The position numbers and the translations under genes are program-made. DNA of 64,000 nt from Acidobacteria bacterium Ga0077551. GTDB lineage: Bacteria > Pseudomonadota > Alphaproteobacteria > Caulobacterales > Hyphomonadaceae. The stretch lies in the NCBI GenBank assembly GCA_001464545.1, contig LNFC01000006.1:1-64000 (forward strand), written 5' to 3'. The notes under the pieces are model-generated. The model saw only the letters and a list, made by a program, of their open reading frames with translations. It had not been told where the DNA came from and made no database searches. Of the stretch, positions 41,197 through 50,998 are shown piece by piece (within the stretch, counting starts at the first letter, position 1; the number at the start of each line of letters is the position of its first letter).

Positions 41197-41225
41197 GCTA
41201 TAGACGTGCCCGAAGGCACGGTCAA
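41197..41225 (-). promoter_or_regulatory. Candidate prfB promoter with hairpin-forming spacer
   Basis: Minus-strand TTGACC-N17-TATAGC; spacer region holds CGTGCC-TTCG-GGCACG. Confidence 0.5.
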
Positions 41226-41250
41226 AGCAAGGATCGCTGGAGCGGCTGCG

Positions 41251-43824
41251 TCAGAATATTCCGTCAAGGTTCTCGTCTGCGGTGTCGGCCGGGTCGGTGC
41301 CGTCGGGCATCGTGCCCGCCGTCTGGGTGCCATCGCCGCAGGAACCTGAGATTGACAGGCAGTCTTCCTGGCCAGTGAACACGTTCAAGCCGGGTTCGGT
41401 GCCGGGACGGAATGCCTCGTCGATCACGCCGGGGCCGCCGCCGGGAGACGGCGCGCCGGTGCGGGCGTCGACTTTCACAAGACGCACGCCGGGCGGAATC
41501 CGGAACGGCGTGGCCGGATTTTTCTCGAGCGCGACTTCCATGAACTCCGTGAAGATCGGCACCGCAACCGAGCCACCGGCTTCGCCTTCGCCCAAAGAGC
41601 GGTTGTCATCAAAGCCGATGCGCACGCCCACCACAAGGTCCGGCGAGAAGCCGACGAAGATGGCGTCGCGGTAGTCGTCGGTCGTGCCGGTCTTGCCGGC
41701 AACGGGCTTGCCGATGCGCAGCGCGCGGCGGCCGGTTCCGCGTTCGACAACGCCTTCCATCATGTGCGTGACCTGATAGGCCACAATCGGATCGAGCACC
41801 TGGTCCCGCGTATCGGCGAGCACCGGAGGTTCTTCGCCGTCCCAGTCGGCTGCCTGGCACCCGTCGCAGGCGCGCTGGTCATTGCGGTAAAGTGTACGGC
41901 CGTAACGGTCCTGAACCCGGTCAAGAAGGGTAGGAGTCACCATCTTGCCGCCGTTCACAAAAGCCGCATAGCCGCGTACGAGATTGATCAATTCGGTGTC
42001 GCCGGAGCCAAGTGACATGGCTGCGTAGGGCGGCAGCTTTTCATAGATGCCGACGCGTTCTGCAAGGTCCGATACCGACTGCATGCCGATATCCTGCGCT
42101 ACCCTGGCGGTAACCTGGTTCAGCGACTTCTCGAGCGCCACGCGCAGGGTCACCATCCCGTAGGACTGGCCGGCTGTGTAGTTCTTTGGCGCCCAGTATT
42201 TCTTGGTCGAGACGTCATACGATACGAACGGCGCATCCAGCATCCGGCTCGCCGGCGTGTAGCCCTTCTCGAGCGCGGCCGCATAGACGAACGGTTTGAA
42301 GCTGGAGCCCGGCTGGCGCTTGGCCTGGGTCACGCGGTTGAAGCTCGACTTGAAGAAGGAATATCCGCCCTGCATCGCCAGCACGCGGCCGGTATGCGGG
42401 TCGATGGCGATCAATGCGCCGTCGACTTCGGGTACCTGGCGCAGTGTCGCGTTGCCGACCGGAACCATCACCGGCTCGATCGGGGCAGCCGCTTCTTCAT
42501 TGCCTTCGGCAGACGCGGGTGCCGCTTCGCCCTTTTGTTCCTGGCGTTTGAACTCGGCCAGAATGACGTGGCCGACCTGCAGGCCGGCTTTGCCTTTCTC
42601 CGGCTTGAACGTCTGGGCCCATTTGATTTCGTCCGAGGGCATCTTGATCGTGGCGCCGTCGGTAAGCAGCAATTCGGCGGAACTGGAGCCGACCTTGGTC
42701 ACCAGCGCGGCTTCCCAGGTCCCGTTGCCGCCTGGCAGTTTTACAGCCTTGAGGGCTTCCGCCGCCGCGTCATCCACCGGAAGCGTCGTGATCGGCCCGC
42801 GCCAGCCGTGGCGCCGGTCGTAGGCGATGAGGCCGTTCTGAAGCGCGGCCTGCGCCGCGAGCTGAAGGCGTGTGTCAATGGTGGAGCGGATCGAAAGACC
42901 GCCCTGTTCGAGCGTGTCTTCGCCATAGGTCTTGATCAGGTCCCGGCGCAGTTCCTGCACGAAATAGGTCGTCGCCACGAATTCCGGGCCGCGCAGCCGG
43001 CGAACCGTCGAAAGGGGCCTCGCGAGGGCTTCGTCCATCTGCTCGCGCGTGATGTAGCCGTCCTCGCGCATCCGCTCGAGGACGTAGTTTCGGCGCTGGA
43101 GCAGGCGCTCGGGGTTCGAATAGGGGTTCACCCGGCCCGGGAATTTCGGCAGCGAGGCGAGCGTGGCCGCTTCGGCCAGATCGAGTTCGGTCAGGGATTT
43201 GTTGAAATAGTTCAGCGAGGCCGAGGCAACACCATAGGACTGGCCGCCGAGATAGATCTCGTTGAGGTAGAGCTCCAGGATCTGGCCCTTGGTAAACTCT
43301 TTTTCGATACGCTGGGCGACGATCGCTTCCTTCGCCTTGCGCTCGATATTCTGGTCCTTGGTCAGCAGCATGTTCTTGGCGACCTGCTGCGTGATGGTCG
43401 AGCCACCCTGCATGCCGCCGCTGCCGGTGATCTTGTTCTTGGCCGTATTAACCGCGCCGCGCGTGATGCCGGCATAGTCGAGGCCCTCATGCGTGAAGAA
43501 GTTCTTGTCCTCGGCAGCCACGAAAGCCTGCACGACATGCTCCGGGATCGATTCGTACGGCACGAACACCCGGTGCTGGTCGGCAAACTCGGCAATCAGC
43601 GTTCCGTCGCCGGCATGCACCCGTGAGGTGATCGGCGGTTCGTACTGCTTGAGCTTGGAGATCGACGGTACGTCGCGGCCGAGGGCAGCGAAATAGGCCC
43701 AGACCGCAATCAGGGCGATCACGCCCAGCACGAAGAGCGCAATCGCACCCCGGCGGGCCCATTTCAGGGGCCCGGAATACTTCTGCAGGGTCGCGCGGAA
43801 AGTCGGAGGAGGAGCGTCAGTCAT
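41251..43824 (-). CDS. Penicillin-binding protein 1A
   Basis: GT51 EDKNFFTHEGLD, TP SSFKPFVYAAAL, KTGTTDDYRDA; start trimmed to MTDAPP. Confidence 0.95.
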   Translation of the reverse strand: MTDAPPPTFRATLQKYSGPLKWARRGAIALFVLGVIALIAVWAYFAALGRDVPSISKLKQYEPPITSRVHAGDGTLIAEFADQHRVFVPYESIPEHVVQAFVAAEDKNFFTHEGLDYAGITRGAVNTAKNKITGSGGMQGGSTITQQVAKNMLLTKDQNIERKAKEAIVAQRIEKEFTKGQILELYLNEIYLGGQSYGVASASLNYFNKSLTELDLAEAATLASLPKFPGRVNPYSNPERLLQRRNYVLERMREDGYITREQMDEALARPLSTVRRLRGPEFVATTYFVQELRRDLIKTYGEDTLEQGGLSIRSTIDTRLQLAAQAALQNGLIAYDRRHGWRGPITTLPVDDAAAEALKAVKLPGGNGTWEAALVTKVGSSSAELLLTDGATIKMPSDEIKWAQTFKPEKGKAGLQVGHVILAEFKRQEQKGEAAPASAEGNEEAAAPIEPVMVPVGNATLRQVPEVDGALIAIDPHTGRVLAMQGGYSFFKSSFNRVTQAKRQPGSSFKPFVYAAALEKGYTPASRMLDAPFVSYDVSTKKYWAPKNYTAGQSYGMVTLRVALEKSLNQVTARVAQDIGMQSVSDLAERVGIYEKLPPYAAMSLGSGDTELINLVRGYAAFVNGGKMVTPTLLDRVQDRYGRTLYRNDQRACDGCQAADWDGEEPPVLADTRDQVLDPIVAYQVTHMMEGVVERGTGRRALRIGKPVAGKTGTTDDYRDAIFVGFSPDLVVGVRIGFDDNRSLGEGEAGGSVAVPIFTEFMEVALEKNPATPFRIPPGVRLVKVDARTGAPSPGGGPGVIDEAFRPGTEPGLNVFTGQEDCLSISGSCGDGTQTAGTMPDGTDPADTADENLDGIF

Positions 43825-43930
43825 CAACTGTACCTGTGCGGTGATTCGACTGCCATAAGCCACATTTGCCCATGTTCAGGGGTGTGCGGAGGAGTTCGCA
43901 CGCGTTTCCGGCGATACTATGGCGCGCCGC

Positions 43931-43948
43931 GGCCCCGCAAAAGGGGCC
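43931..43948 (-). terminator. Hairpin downstream of TPR gene
   Basis: GGCCCC-gcaaaa-GGGGCC, just past stop at 43953. Confidence 0.45.
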
Positions 43949-43952
43949 GATG

Positions 43953-45854
43953 TCAGATGTCCTGACGTTCTACCTCAAGGTCTTCGAGCGAAATCTCGGG
44001 AAGGGGGCGCTTTTCCGGTTTGGGCGTCGTCAACCCATCCTTGAGCTTGGTGGCAATCTGGTCGCGCTCGGAACGGGGGGGGTAATTGTCGAGTGCCTTC
44101 TGCCAGGCAGCGCGGGCATCGTCCTTGCGGTCTAGGTGCCAGTAGATGTCGCCCAGGTGGTGCTCGATTTCCCAGTGGCTCTTGGGTGCCAGCTCGTCCC
44201 GGGCGCTTTCGATCAGGCCCTTGGCACGCTCCAGATCGCCCAGCTTGTAGAGCGACCAGCCGAAGGAATCGGCAATGTACGGGTCGGAATCTGCCAGCAG
44301 CAGGGCACGGGCAAGAACTTTGTAGCCCTCCTCGTACTTGTCGGTCCGCGTGATCAGGAAATAGCCCAGCGAGTTGAGCGTGTAGGGGTCGTTCGGCCGG
44401 GCGAGACGTTCGGACCGCAGGATTACAAGTGCGTCATTGATCAGGCCCGCTTGGCCGAGTGCATCCGCCAGCACCATCCGGCGCTCATGGGTATCGTCCA
44501 ACGCCCGTGCATCGCGGGCATGGTCCGCGGCCTTCATCACATCGCCGAAGTGGAGATAGACCGAACTTGCGGCGCCGTGCGCTGCGGCCTGTTCGGCGGC
44601 GTTCTCGGCAAGGCTCAGGAGCTCTGGGACCAGATCGTAAGCCGCTGTCTTGTCGTCGAGCAGGGCACGCAACTGGAGGGCGCCGTAAAGCGTCGAAAGG
44701 CGGTCGGCGTCGTCGCTGATATCGAGGGCGGCGTCGATGGCATCGCGCGCGCCAGGCTCATCACCGTTCATCAAAAGCGCCTGCGCCGCTGAAATCTGCA
44801 GCGAAGGCGAAGCTTCCGGCGCCGTCCGGGCCACATGCGCCGCGCCGGCATAGAGGGCTTCGGAGTAGAGCGCGTCGATGACGCCGCTGCGTACGTTCTC
44901 ATTCTCAGGGTCGATCAACAGGATCACGAGATCAAATGCGGCGCGCTTGTCATCGAACCCATCGATGTTGCCGCCCATCATAACGGTCTGGATGTAGCGC
45001 TGCTGCTGCATCGAATAGGAGACGTCTGACAGCGCCAGCGCAAAGCCGGTCTGCACGGTCAGGGGCTTGTTCTCGAGGTTCTTGCCGGTCTCAAGGCTGT
45101 CGATAGCCGCGGCGTAGCTGGTGGCCTGTTCCGGCTCTGCGTCCGCGAGCTTCTGGTAGACCAGCTTCGATTCCTCGATCCGCCCCATCCGCTGAAGCAG
45201 CAATGCATGGCGAACGATGACCGTGCTGACATGCGCAAAGACGATGCCCTGCGGGTCAAATTCGTGTTCCGGCGCCTCGATGATGGTCGGCGTCAGGGCG
45301 TCATAAACGGCGAGGGCTTCTTCGTTCCGGCCGGCTGCTTCCAGCATGGCCGCGAGCGAAAGGTCGGCTGTAATTCCGGGCATGCCGCCGGCGACTTCGC
45401 GGTGGCGGTTGATGGCACCTTCCAGATCGCCTTCGAGCGCGGTCAGCCAGGAGTCGATCCAGAGATAGAAGCCCGGTTGCTCGAAATCGTCAGCGGCGTC
45501 GCCCGTCAGGCCGAGATAGGCGCGGGCGCCGGCCATGTCGCCGGCTGCCGCCCGGTCGATCGCCAGATAGGCATTGAGGAACCGGTCATCGCCGCGCTCA
45601 TCCTCGGTCTCCGCCGCGAGCAGGGTCAGGTACCCTGCCGTATCCCCGGCTTTCAGCGCCTCCACCGGTGTTGCGTAGATCACCCGAAGGCCATTCGGTT
45701 GGCGGATCGACGTGGCGAGCGCCGCGGACGACAAGGCTGGTCCTGCAGTTTCTGCGGCCAACTCTGAGGGAGCAGCTTTGCTCGACGGCAGACTTGTACA
45801 GGCTGAGGTGCCAAGCAGAAAAGCGAGGGCGATCAGGGACGGCTTCAGGGGCAT
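43953..45854 (-). CDS. Tetratricopeptide repeat lipoprotein
   Basis: Lipobox LLGTSAC; multiple TPRs; start trimmed to MPLKPS. Confidence 0.88.
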   Translation of the reverse strand: MPLKPSLIALAFLLGTSACTSLPSSKAAPSELAAETAGPALSSAALATSIRQPNGLRVIYATPVEALKAGDTAGYLTLLAAETEDERGDDRFLNAYLAIDRAAAGDMAGARAYLGLTGDAADDFEQPGFYLWIDSWLTALEGDLEGAINRHREVAGGMPGITADLSLAAMLEAAGRNEEALAVYDALTPTIIEAPEHEFDPQGIVFAHVSTVIVRHALLLQRMGRIEESKLVYQKLADAEPEQATSYAAAIDSLETGKNLENKPLTVQTGFALALSDVSYSMQQQRYIQTVMMGGNIDGFDDKRAAFDLVILLIDPENENVRSGVIDALYSEALYAGAAHVARTAPEASPSLQISAAQALLMNGDEPGARDAIDAALDISDDADRLSTLYGALQLRALLDDKTAAYDLVPELLSLAENAAEQAAAHGAASSVYLHFGDVMKAADHARDARALDDTHERRMVLADALGQAGLINDALVILRSERLARPNDPYTLNSLGYFLITRTDKYEEGYKVLARALLLADSDPYIADSFGWSLYKLGDLERAKGLIESARDELAPKSHWEIEHHLGDIYWHLDRKDDARAAWQKALDNYPPRSERDQIATKLKDGLTTPKPEKRPLPEISLEDLEVERQDI

Positions 45855-45935
45855 AGGCGCGGGAGCTCCACCTTGCAGGAAGCGTGAGTGAAGCAGGCCC
45901 TCGGGGCAAGAGCAAGGCGTAGGCGGCTGTGAATG

Positions 45936-45960
45936 CGCAGGCGCGGGGCTCACGCCTGCG
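45936..45960 (-). terminator. Hairpin downstream of ETF-QO gene
   Basis: CGCAGGCG-cggggctca-CGCCTGCG, perfect 8-bp stem just past the stop. Confidence 0.5.
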
Positions 45961-45966
45961 TTACAC

Positions 45967-47646
45967 TCACATGTTTGGGTAGGCCGGTCCGCCGCCACCT
46001 TCGGGCACTGTCCAGTTGATGTTCTGGTTCGGGTCCTTGATGTCGCACGTCTTGCAGTGGATGCAGTTCTGCGAGTTGATCTGGAACTTCAGGTCCGCAC
46101 CGGAGCCCACCCACTCATACACGCCTGCCGGGCAGTACCGCGCCGAAGGGCCTGCATAGACATCGTGCTCGGACGATTTCTGCAGCGCCATGTTTGCGAC
46201 GATCAGATGCACAGGCTGATCTTCACCGTGATAGGTATTGGTGAACGATACGTTGGTCAGCTTGTCGAAGCTGATGACGCCATCGGGCTTCGGATACTCG
46301 ATGGGCTTGAAGTCCTTGGCGGGTTTCAGGGACTCTGCGTCCGTCTTGGTGTGATGGAGTGTCGGGAGGAATCCGAAGCCGAACAGGACCCGCATCCACA
46401 TGTCCGGTACGCCGATCATGGCGCCCATCAGGGTGCCGAATTTCGACATCAACGGTTTCATGTTGCGCACGGGGGAAAGGTCCTTCCAGACCCACGAGGT
46501 GCGCACGGCGTCCGGATAGCTCTCGAGCACGTCGCTCTGTCGGCCGGCCTTGATCGCATCGAAGGCTGCTTCGGCCGCGAGCATGCCGGTCTTCATTGCG
46601 TTGTGCGTGCCCTTGATGCGCGGCAGGTTTACGAATCCGGCCGAGCAACCGATCAGCGCGCCGCCCGGGAAGGACAGGTTCGGGATGGACTGGATACCGC
46701 CGGAGGTAATGGCGCGTGCGCCATAGGCAACCCGCTTGCCGCCCTTCAGGTAGCGGACGACATCAGGGTGATGCTTGTAGCGCTGGAACTCGCTGTAGGG
46801 TGCGAGGTAGGGATTCTTGTAGTTGAGGTGGACAACGTAGCCGACCGAGACGAAGGCCTCGCCATTGTCGCGGAAGTGATAGAGGAATCCGCCGCCATCC
46901 CCGTTCTTGCCCATGACCGGCCAGCCGAACGTGTGCTGCACAAGGCCTTCCTGGAAAATCTCCTCCGGCACGGACCAGACTTCCTTCAGGCCGATGCCAA
47001 ACTTCTGCGGATCGCTGTCAGCACAAAGGTCGTACTTCGCCATCAGCTGCTTGGTCAGCGAGCCGCGTGCGCCTTCGGCGAACAGCACGTACTTGCCGAA
47101 CAGTTCCATGCCCGGCTGGTAGTCCGGACCCGGCTTGCCTTCCTTGTCGATGCCCATGACGCCGGCAACGATGCCGCGCACCGCGCCCTTGTCATCATAG
47201 ACGACTTCCGAGGCGGCAAAGCCCGGGAACACTTCGACTCCAACCTTCTCAGCTTCGGCGCCGAGCCAGCGGCAGACGTTCGCCAGTGAGCCGATGAAGC
47301 AACCATGATTGCTCATGAGAGGCGGGAAGGGCGCCCAGCCGACTTCGGCCGAGCCGTTCTCGCCGAGCAGCTTGTAGCTGTCGGTCTTCACCTCGGTTGT
47401 CAGAGGGCGATCTGCGCGGGTGCGCCAGTCTGGCAGCAGTTCGTCCAGTGCCTTGGGGTCAAGCACGAGGCCCGACAGGATGTGCGCGCCGATCTCGCCG
47501 CCTTTTTCGATGACCACGACCGACAGCTCGTGGCCCGCTTCGGTGGCCAGTTGCTTGAACCGGATGGCGGCGGACAGGCCCGCGGGGCCGCCGCCGACGA
47601 TCACCAGGTCAAACTCCATCGACTCGCGTTCGGGGGCATCGGCCAT
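45967..47646 (-). CDS. Electron transfer flavoprotein-ubiquinone oxidoreductase
   Basis: FAD motif GGGPAGLSAAI, C-terminal ferredoxin-like NCIHCKTCDIKDPNQNINW. Confidence 0.96.
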   Translation of the reverse strand: MADAPERESMEFDLVIVGGGPAGLSAAIRFKQLATEAGHELSVVVIEKGGEIGAHILSGLVLDPKALDELLPDWRTRADRPLTTEVKTDSYKLLGENGSAEVGWAPFPPLMSNHGCFIGSLANVCRWLGAEAEKVGVEVFPGFAASEVVYDDKGAVRGIVAGVMGIDKEGKPGPDYQPGMELFGKYVLFAEGARGSLTKQLMAKYDLCADSDPQKFGIGLKEVWSVPEEIFQEGLVQHTFGWPVMGKNGDGGGFLYHFRDNGEAFVSVGYVVHLNYKNPYLAPYSEFQRYKHHPDVVRYLKGGKRVAYGARAITSGGIQSIPNLSFPGGALIGCSAGFVNLPRIKGTHNAMKTGMLAAEAAFDAIKAGRQSDVLESYPDAVRTSWVWKDLSPVRNMKPLMSKFGTLMGAMIGVPDMWMRVLFGFGFLPTLHHTKTDAESLKPAKDFKPIEYPKPDGVISFDKLTNVSFTNTYHGEDQPVHLIVANMALQKSSEHDVYAGPSARYCPAGVYEWVGSGADLKFQINSQNCIHCKTCDIKDPNQNINWTVPEGGGGPAYPNM

Positions 47647-47733
47647 CGGTCAGCTCCTTGTTTGCGCTTTGCGCCTTATCTCTATCCGGGTAAGCACTTA
47701 CAGCCTGTTTCCTCAAGGTCCAGCCCGTCCGCA

Positions 47734-48528
47734 ATGCCAACCCCTGCGTCAAGAGAGCCAATTTCTGCGCTCACCGAATGGTGGGCCGACATGGGCGTGA
47801 GCGTGGATACCGCACTTGTGGACGCGCTGCTCAAGTCCGCGCCCCGTCCGGAGAAGGCGGAACGGGCAGCTGAACCGGCCGCTCCCGTACAGGTCCGGCG
47901 CGGCTCCAAAACCGTTTCGGACTGGGCGAACGAGGCCCGGGCCGCTGCGAAATCTGCGAAGACGCTCGACGCCCTCGCTGACGCCATCCGGGCGTTTGAC
48001 GGCAGTCCGTTGAAGGCCGCCTGCGAACAGGCGGTCGTCTTTGACGGTGTTCCAGGTTCCAGCCTGATGGTGATCGGGGAGGGCCCAGGCGCCGAAGAGG
48101 ACCGGCGCGGATTGCCTTTCGTCGGCAAGGCCGGCCAGCTGCTCGACAAGATGCTCGCCGCCATCGGCCGCTCGCGCACCGAGAATACCTTCATCACCAA
48201 CGTCAATTACTGGCGTCCCCAGGGCAACCGGAATCCGGAAGCGGACGAACTCGCTGTCTGCCGCCCCTTCGTCGACCGGATGATCGAACTGGTGCAGCCG
48301 AAACTGATCATCGCGGCGGGCGGCGTGCCTGCCGTGTCGCTGCTCGCCAGCAAGGACGGCATAATGAAGCTGCGCGGCAACGAATACGCGTATTCGACAC
48401 CGGACGGCTTCAAGGCGCCGATGATCCCGATCCTGCATCCCGCCTATCTGCTCCGCCGTCCGCAGGACAAGAGCCGGGCATGGCGAGATCTGATGCTGAT
48501 CGAGAAACGGCTGACTGAACTGTCGTAG
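47734..48528 (+). CDS. Family 4-like uracil-DNA glycosylase
   Basis: GEGPGAEEDRRGLPFVGKAGQLLDKML, NVNYWRPQGNRNP, LHPAYLLRRP. Confidence 0.9.
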   Translation: MPTPASREPISALTEWWADMGVSVDTALVDALLKSAPRPEKAERAAEPAAPVQVRRGSKTVSDWANEARAAAKSAKTLDALADAIRAFDGSPLKAACEQAVVFDGVPGSSLMVIGEGPGAEEDRRGLPFVGKAGQLLDKMLAAIGRSRTENTFITNVNYWRPQGNRNPEADELAVCRPFVDRMIELVQPKLIIAAGGVPAVSLLASKDGIMKLRGNEYAYSTPDGFKAPMIPILHPAYLLRRPQDKSRAWRDLMLIEKRLTELS

Positions 48529-49005
48529 TCAGTCCTCCAGCGCATTTTCGGCTTTTTCGTCCACCAGCCCGCGCTCTTCTTTCTTTTGGCGAGTGAAGTC
48601 CCCGCCAAGGTCGCCGCGCTCGTCCGCGCCGATGACCTCCCGGGCGATCGGGAAGACGTCGTCTTCCTCTTCCTTGACATGATGCTCGTAGCGCTCCTTC
48701 AGCGTGCTGAACCGGGCCATCCAGCCGGGTGCGCCGAAGTCCATATCGTTCAGACCCTGGATCAGGTCGTCGAGTTCCTTGTGCTCCGCGACGGAGTGGC
48801 GCCCTTCGGACTGGCTATCGGATTCGGCAATCAGCTTGCTGTAGAAGGCGAGTTCTTCGGCAGCGGCGTGCGCGCCGGCGTCATAGTAGAACGTTTTCCA
48901 CAGCTTGCGGCGCTCTCCGGAATCGCCTTGGGTCGCGGCCAGCTTCTTCAGCAAGTCCCGGTGTTTGTCATGGTCGGATTTCAGCGCGTCATAAATCGTC
49001 GGCAT
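48529..49005 (-). CDS. Hemerythrin domain-containing protein
   Basis: MPTIYDALKSDHDKHRDLLKKLAAT...AAEELAFYSKL...KERYEHHVKEEEDDVFP. Confidence 0.88.
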   Translation of the reverse strand: MPTIYDALKSDHDKHRDLLKKLAATQGDSGERRKLWKTFYYDAGAHAAAEELAFYSKLIAESDSQSEGRHSVAEHKELDDLIQGLNDMDFGAPGWMARFSTLKERYEHHVKEEEDDVFPIAREVIGADERGDLGGDFTRQKKEERGLVDEKAENALED

Positions 49006-49036
49006 GGCAGTCGCTCCTGTGATTATCTCGGGATGC

Positions 49037-49061
49037 AACGTCTGAGCATGCCTTCCGTTCC
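49037..49061 (-). promoter_or_regulatory. Candidate EcfG-type promoter of the hemerythrin gene
   Basis: Minus-strand GGAAC (49057-49061)-N16-CGTT (49037-49040). Confidence 0.65.
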
Positions 49062-49092
49062 CCGTATCCGCGCCGCCTGAGCATCGCCCCAG

Positions 49093-49776
49093 ATGCCCGC
49101 GCCGCTCTCTGTCATCTTGCCCACACTGAACGCGGCGGCCGACTTGCCCTTGGCGCTTGAGAGCTTGCTGCCGGGTCTCGAAGCCGGTCTCATCCGCGAG
49201 GTGATCATCGCCGACGGTGGGTCGACCGATGCCACACGCGCGATCGCCGGATCGACGGGTGCCACAGTCATTGATAGCGCTCCCGGCCGGGGCCAGCAGC
49301 TGCGCGCTGGTGCCGAGGCTGCGCGCGGTGAGTGGCTGCTGTTCCTGCATGCCGACACCGCGCTGTCGCGCGACTGGCCCGAACGCGTGGGCGCCCACAT
49401 CGACACCCGGCCTGGCATGGCGGCAGCGTTCCGGCTGAAGTATCGCTCCGACGCGTCTGAAGCCCGCTGGCTCGAGGCGCGCGCCAACCGCCGCGCCCGC
49501 TGGCTCGGCCTGCCGTACGGCGATCAAGGCTTGTTGATCTCGCGCGCGCTCTACACCGAAGTCGGCGGCTATCAGGATGTGCCGTTGATGGAAGACGTGA
49601 TGATCGTGCGCGCGATCTCGAAGAAGCGTCTGGTCATCCTCGATGCCGAGGCGCGCACGTCTGCGGCAAAATACGAACGCGATGGCTGGCGCAAGCGGGC
49701 ATGGTCAAATGCCTGGCTATTGTCTCGCTTCCTGATGGGCGCGAGACCTGAAACGCTGTCGAAACTTTATCGTTAA
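49093..49776 (+). CDS. rSAM/selenodomain-associated transferase 2-like glycosyltransferase (TIGR04283-like)
   Basis: SVILPTLNAAADLPLALESLLPG..EVIIADGGSTDATRAIA..GRGQQLRAGAEAARGEWLLFLHADT. Confidence 0.88.
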   Translation: MPAPLSVILPTLNAAADLPLALESLLPGLEAGLIREVIIADGGSTDATRAIAGSTGATVIDSAPGRGQQLRAGAEAARGEWLLFLHADTALSRDWPERVGAHIDTRPGMAAAFRLKYRSDASEARWLEARANRRARWLGLPYGDQGLLISRALYTEVGGYQDVPLMEDVMIVRAISKKRLVILDAEARTSAAKYERDGWRKRAWSNAWLLSRFLMGARPETLSKLYR

Positions 49777-50303
49777 TTCTCTTCTGACCACCAGGCAGGG
49801 TCGGCGAATTTCTCCGCATAGTCCGTGATCAGAAATTCCCGCAACCCGGCAAGGTCCGTCACCGTGCACGAATAGGCATCGGTCCGCACCATGCCGAACT
49901 GGTCGTCGCGCGCCTTGTCGAGGTCGCTGCAGGACGGCATCGCAATCTCGTAGCGCGGCGCGCCATCAACCGACGCACTGGTCGGCCGGGCGACGATGTA
50001 GCTCCAGGCGGTGTCGTCTCCGTCACCTAGTTCTGCCTCGCCGAGATAGACCGGTACGCCGGCTGCTTCGGTCAGCGCTTCGAAACGAAGGTGGAGATCT
50101 TCTTCGCCTTCTTCTTCGGAGGGGATGACGTAGCCATCACCCGAAGGGTAACCAATCTTGCAGGGTGGCTCGTCGGGTGTGCAGAATGCAACGGGGCCCC
50201 GCGCCAGCATCACGCCGGTTTTGATGCGCGGTTCGGCGGACATGAAGCAGCCGCTCAGCACTGACAGGGCCAGAAGCGGGATCACGTAGACGTGCGGCTT
50301 CAT
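49773..50303 (-). CDS. Hypothetical lipoprotein
   Basis: Lipobox LSVLSGC; coding frame between two oppositely oriented genes. Confidence 0.65.
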   Translation of the reverse strand: MKPHVYVIPLLALSVLSGCFMSAEPRIKTGVMLARGPVAFCTPDEPPCKIGYPSGDGYVIPSEEEGEEDLHLRFEALTEAAGVPVYLGEAELGDGDDTAWSYIVARPTSASVDGAPRYEIAMPSCSDLDKARDDQFGMVRTDAYSCTVTDLAGLREFLITDYAEKFADPAWWSEEN

Positions 50304-50383
50304 AACAGCTTGAATTCCTTGCGTTTCTCTAAGGCGTCAGACAGTCTCGTCCTTCTTTCCGGCAAATCAAGGGCCTTGCGTAC

Positions 50384-50980
50384 ATGCGACCTGCGACCCT
50401 CCTCGTTTTCGCAAAGCCGCCGCGCATTGGCCTGTCGAAGACACGCCTCGCGAAAGGCATGGGACCGACTGCAGCGCGCCGGATCGCGAGCTTTACGCTC
50501 TCCCGAACACTGAGGGCCGCAGACGCCAGCGGATGCCGGGTGATCGTTTATGTGTCGCCGGACAGCCAGGCTTGCAACGCGCGGGGCTCCTTCAAGGGCT
50601 TCGAGCTAAAACCGCAGGGACCCGGCGACCTGACCCGTCGCCTAGGCCGGGGCCTCAGGGAAGCGCCGCCTGGCCCGGTCATGTTCATCGGCGCCGATAC
50701 GCCGGACTTAAGTCCCGCACGCCTGAAGCAGGCGGTCTCGGCTTTGAGACGCAACGACGTCGTCTTCGGTCCCGCGCGCGATGGCGGGTTCTGGCTGTTC
50801 GGGCTGCACAAGGGACCGCAGACCAAGGCGCCGTTCGAAGGCGTCCGCTGGTCCGGCCCGCACGCGATGGAGGACGTCTGGAGCCGCCTGCCACCGCGCA
50901 GCCGTATCGGGCTGCTGGACCAGCTGATCGACATCGACGAGATCGCCGATTGGAAACAGTGGACCCGGCGGAAGCGCTGA
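50384..50980 (+). CDS. rSAM/selenodomain-associated transferase 1-like (DUF2064/TIGR04282-like)
   Basis: LLVFAKPPRIGLSKTRLAKGMG, FIGADTPDLSPARLKQAV, FGPARDGGFWLFGL. Confidence 0.9.
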   Translation: MRPATLLVFAKPPRIGLSKTRLAKGMGPTAARRIASFTLSRTLRAADASGCRVIVYVSPDSQACNARGSFKGFELKPQGPGDLTRRLGRGLREAPPGPVMFIGADTPDLSPARLKQAVSALRRNDVVFGPARDGGFWLFGLHKGPQTKAPFEGVRWSGPHAMEDVWSRLPPRSRIGLLDQLIDIDEIADWKQWTRRKR

Positions 50981-50998
50981 ATTCCCCAAAAGGCTCGC

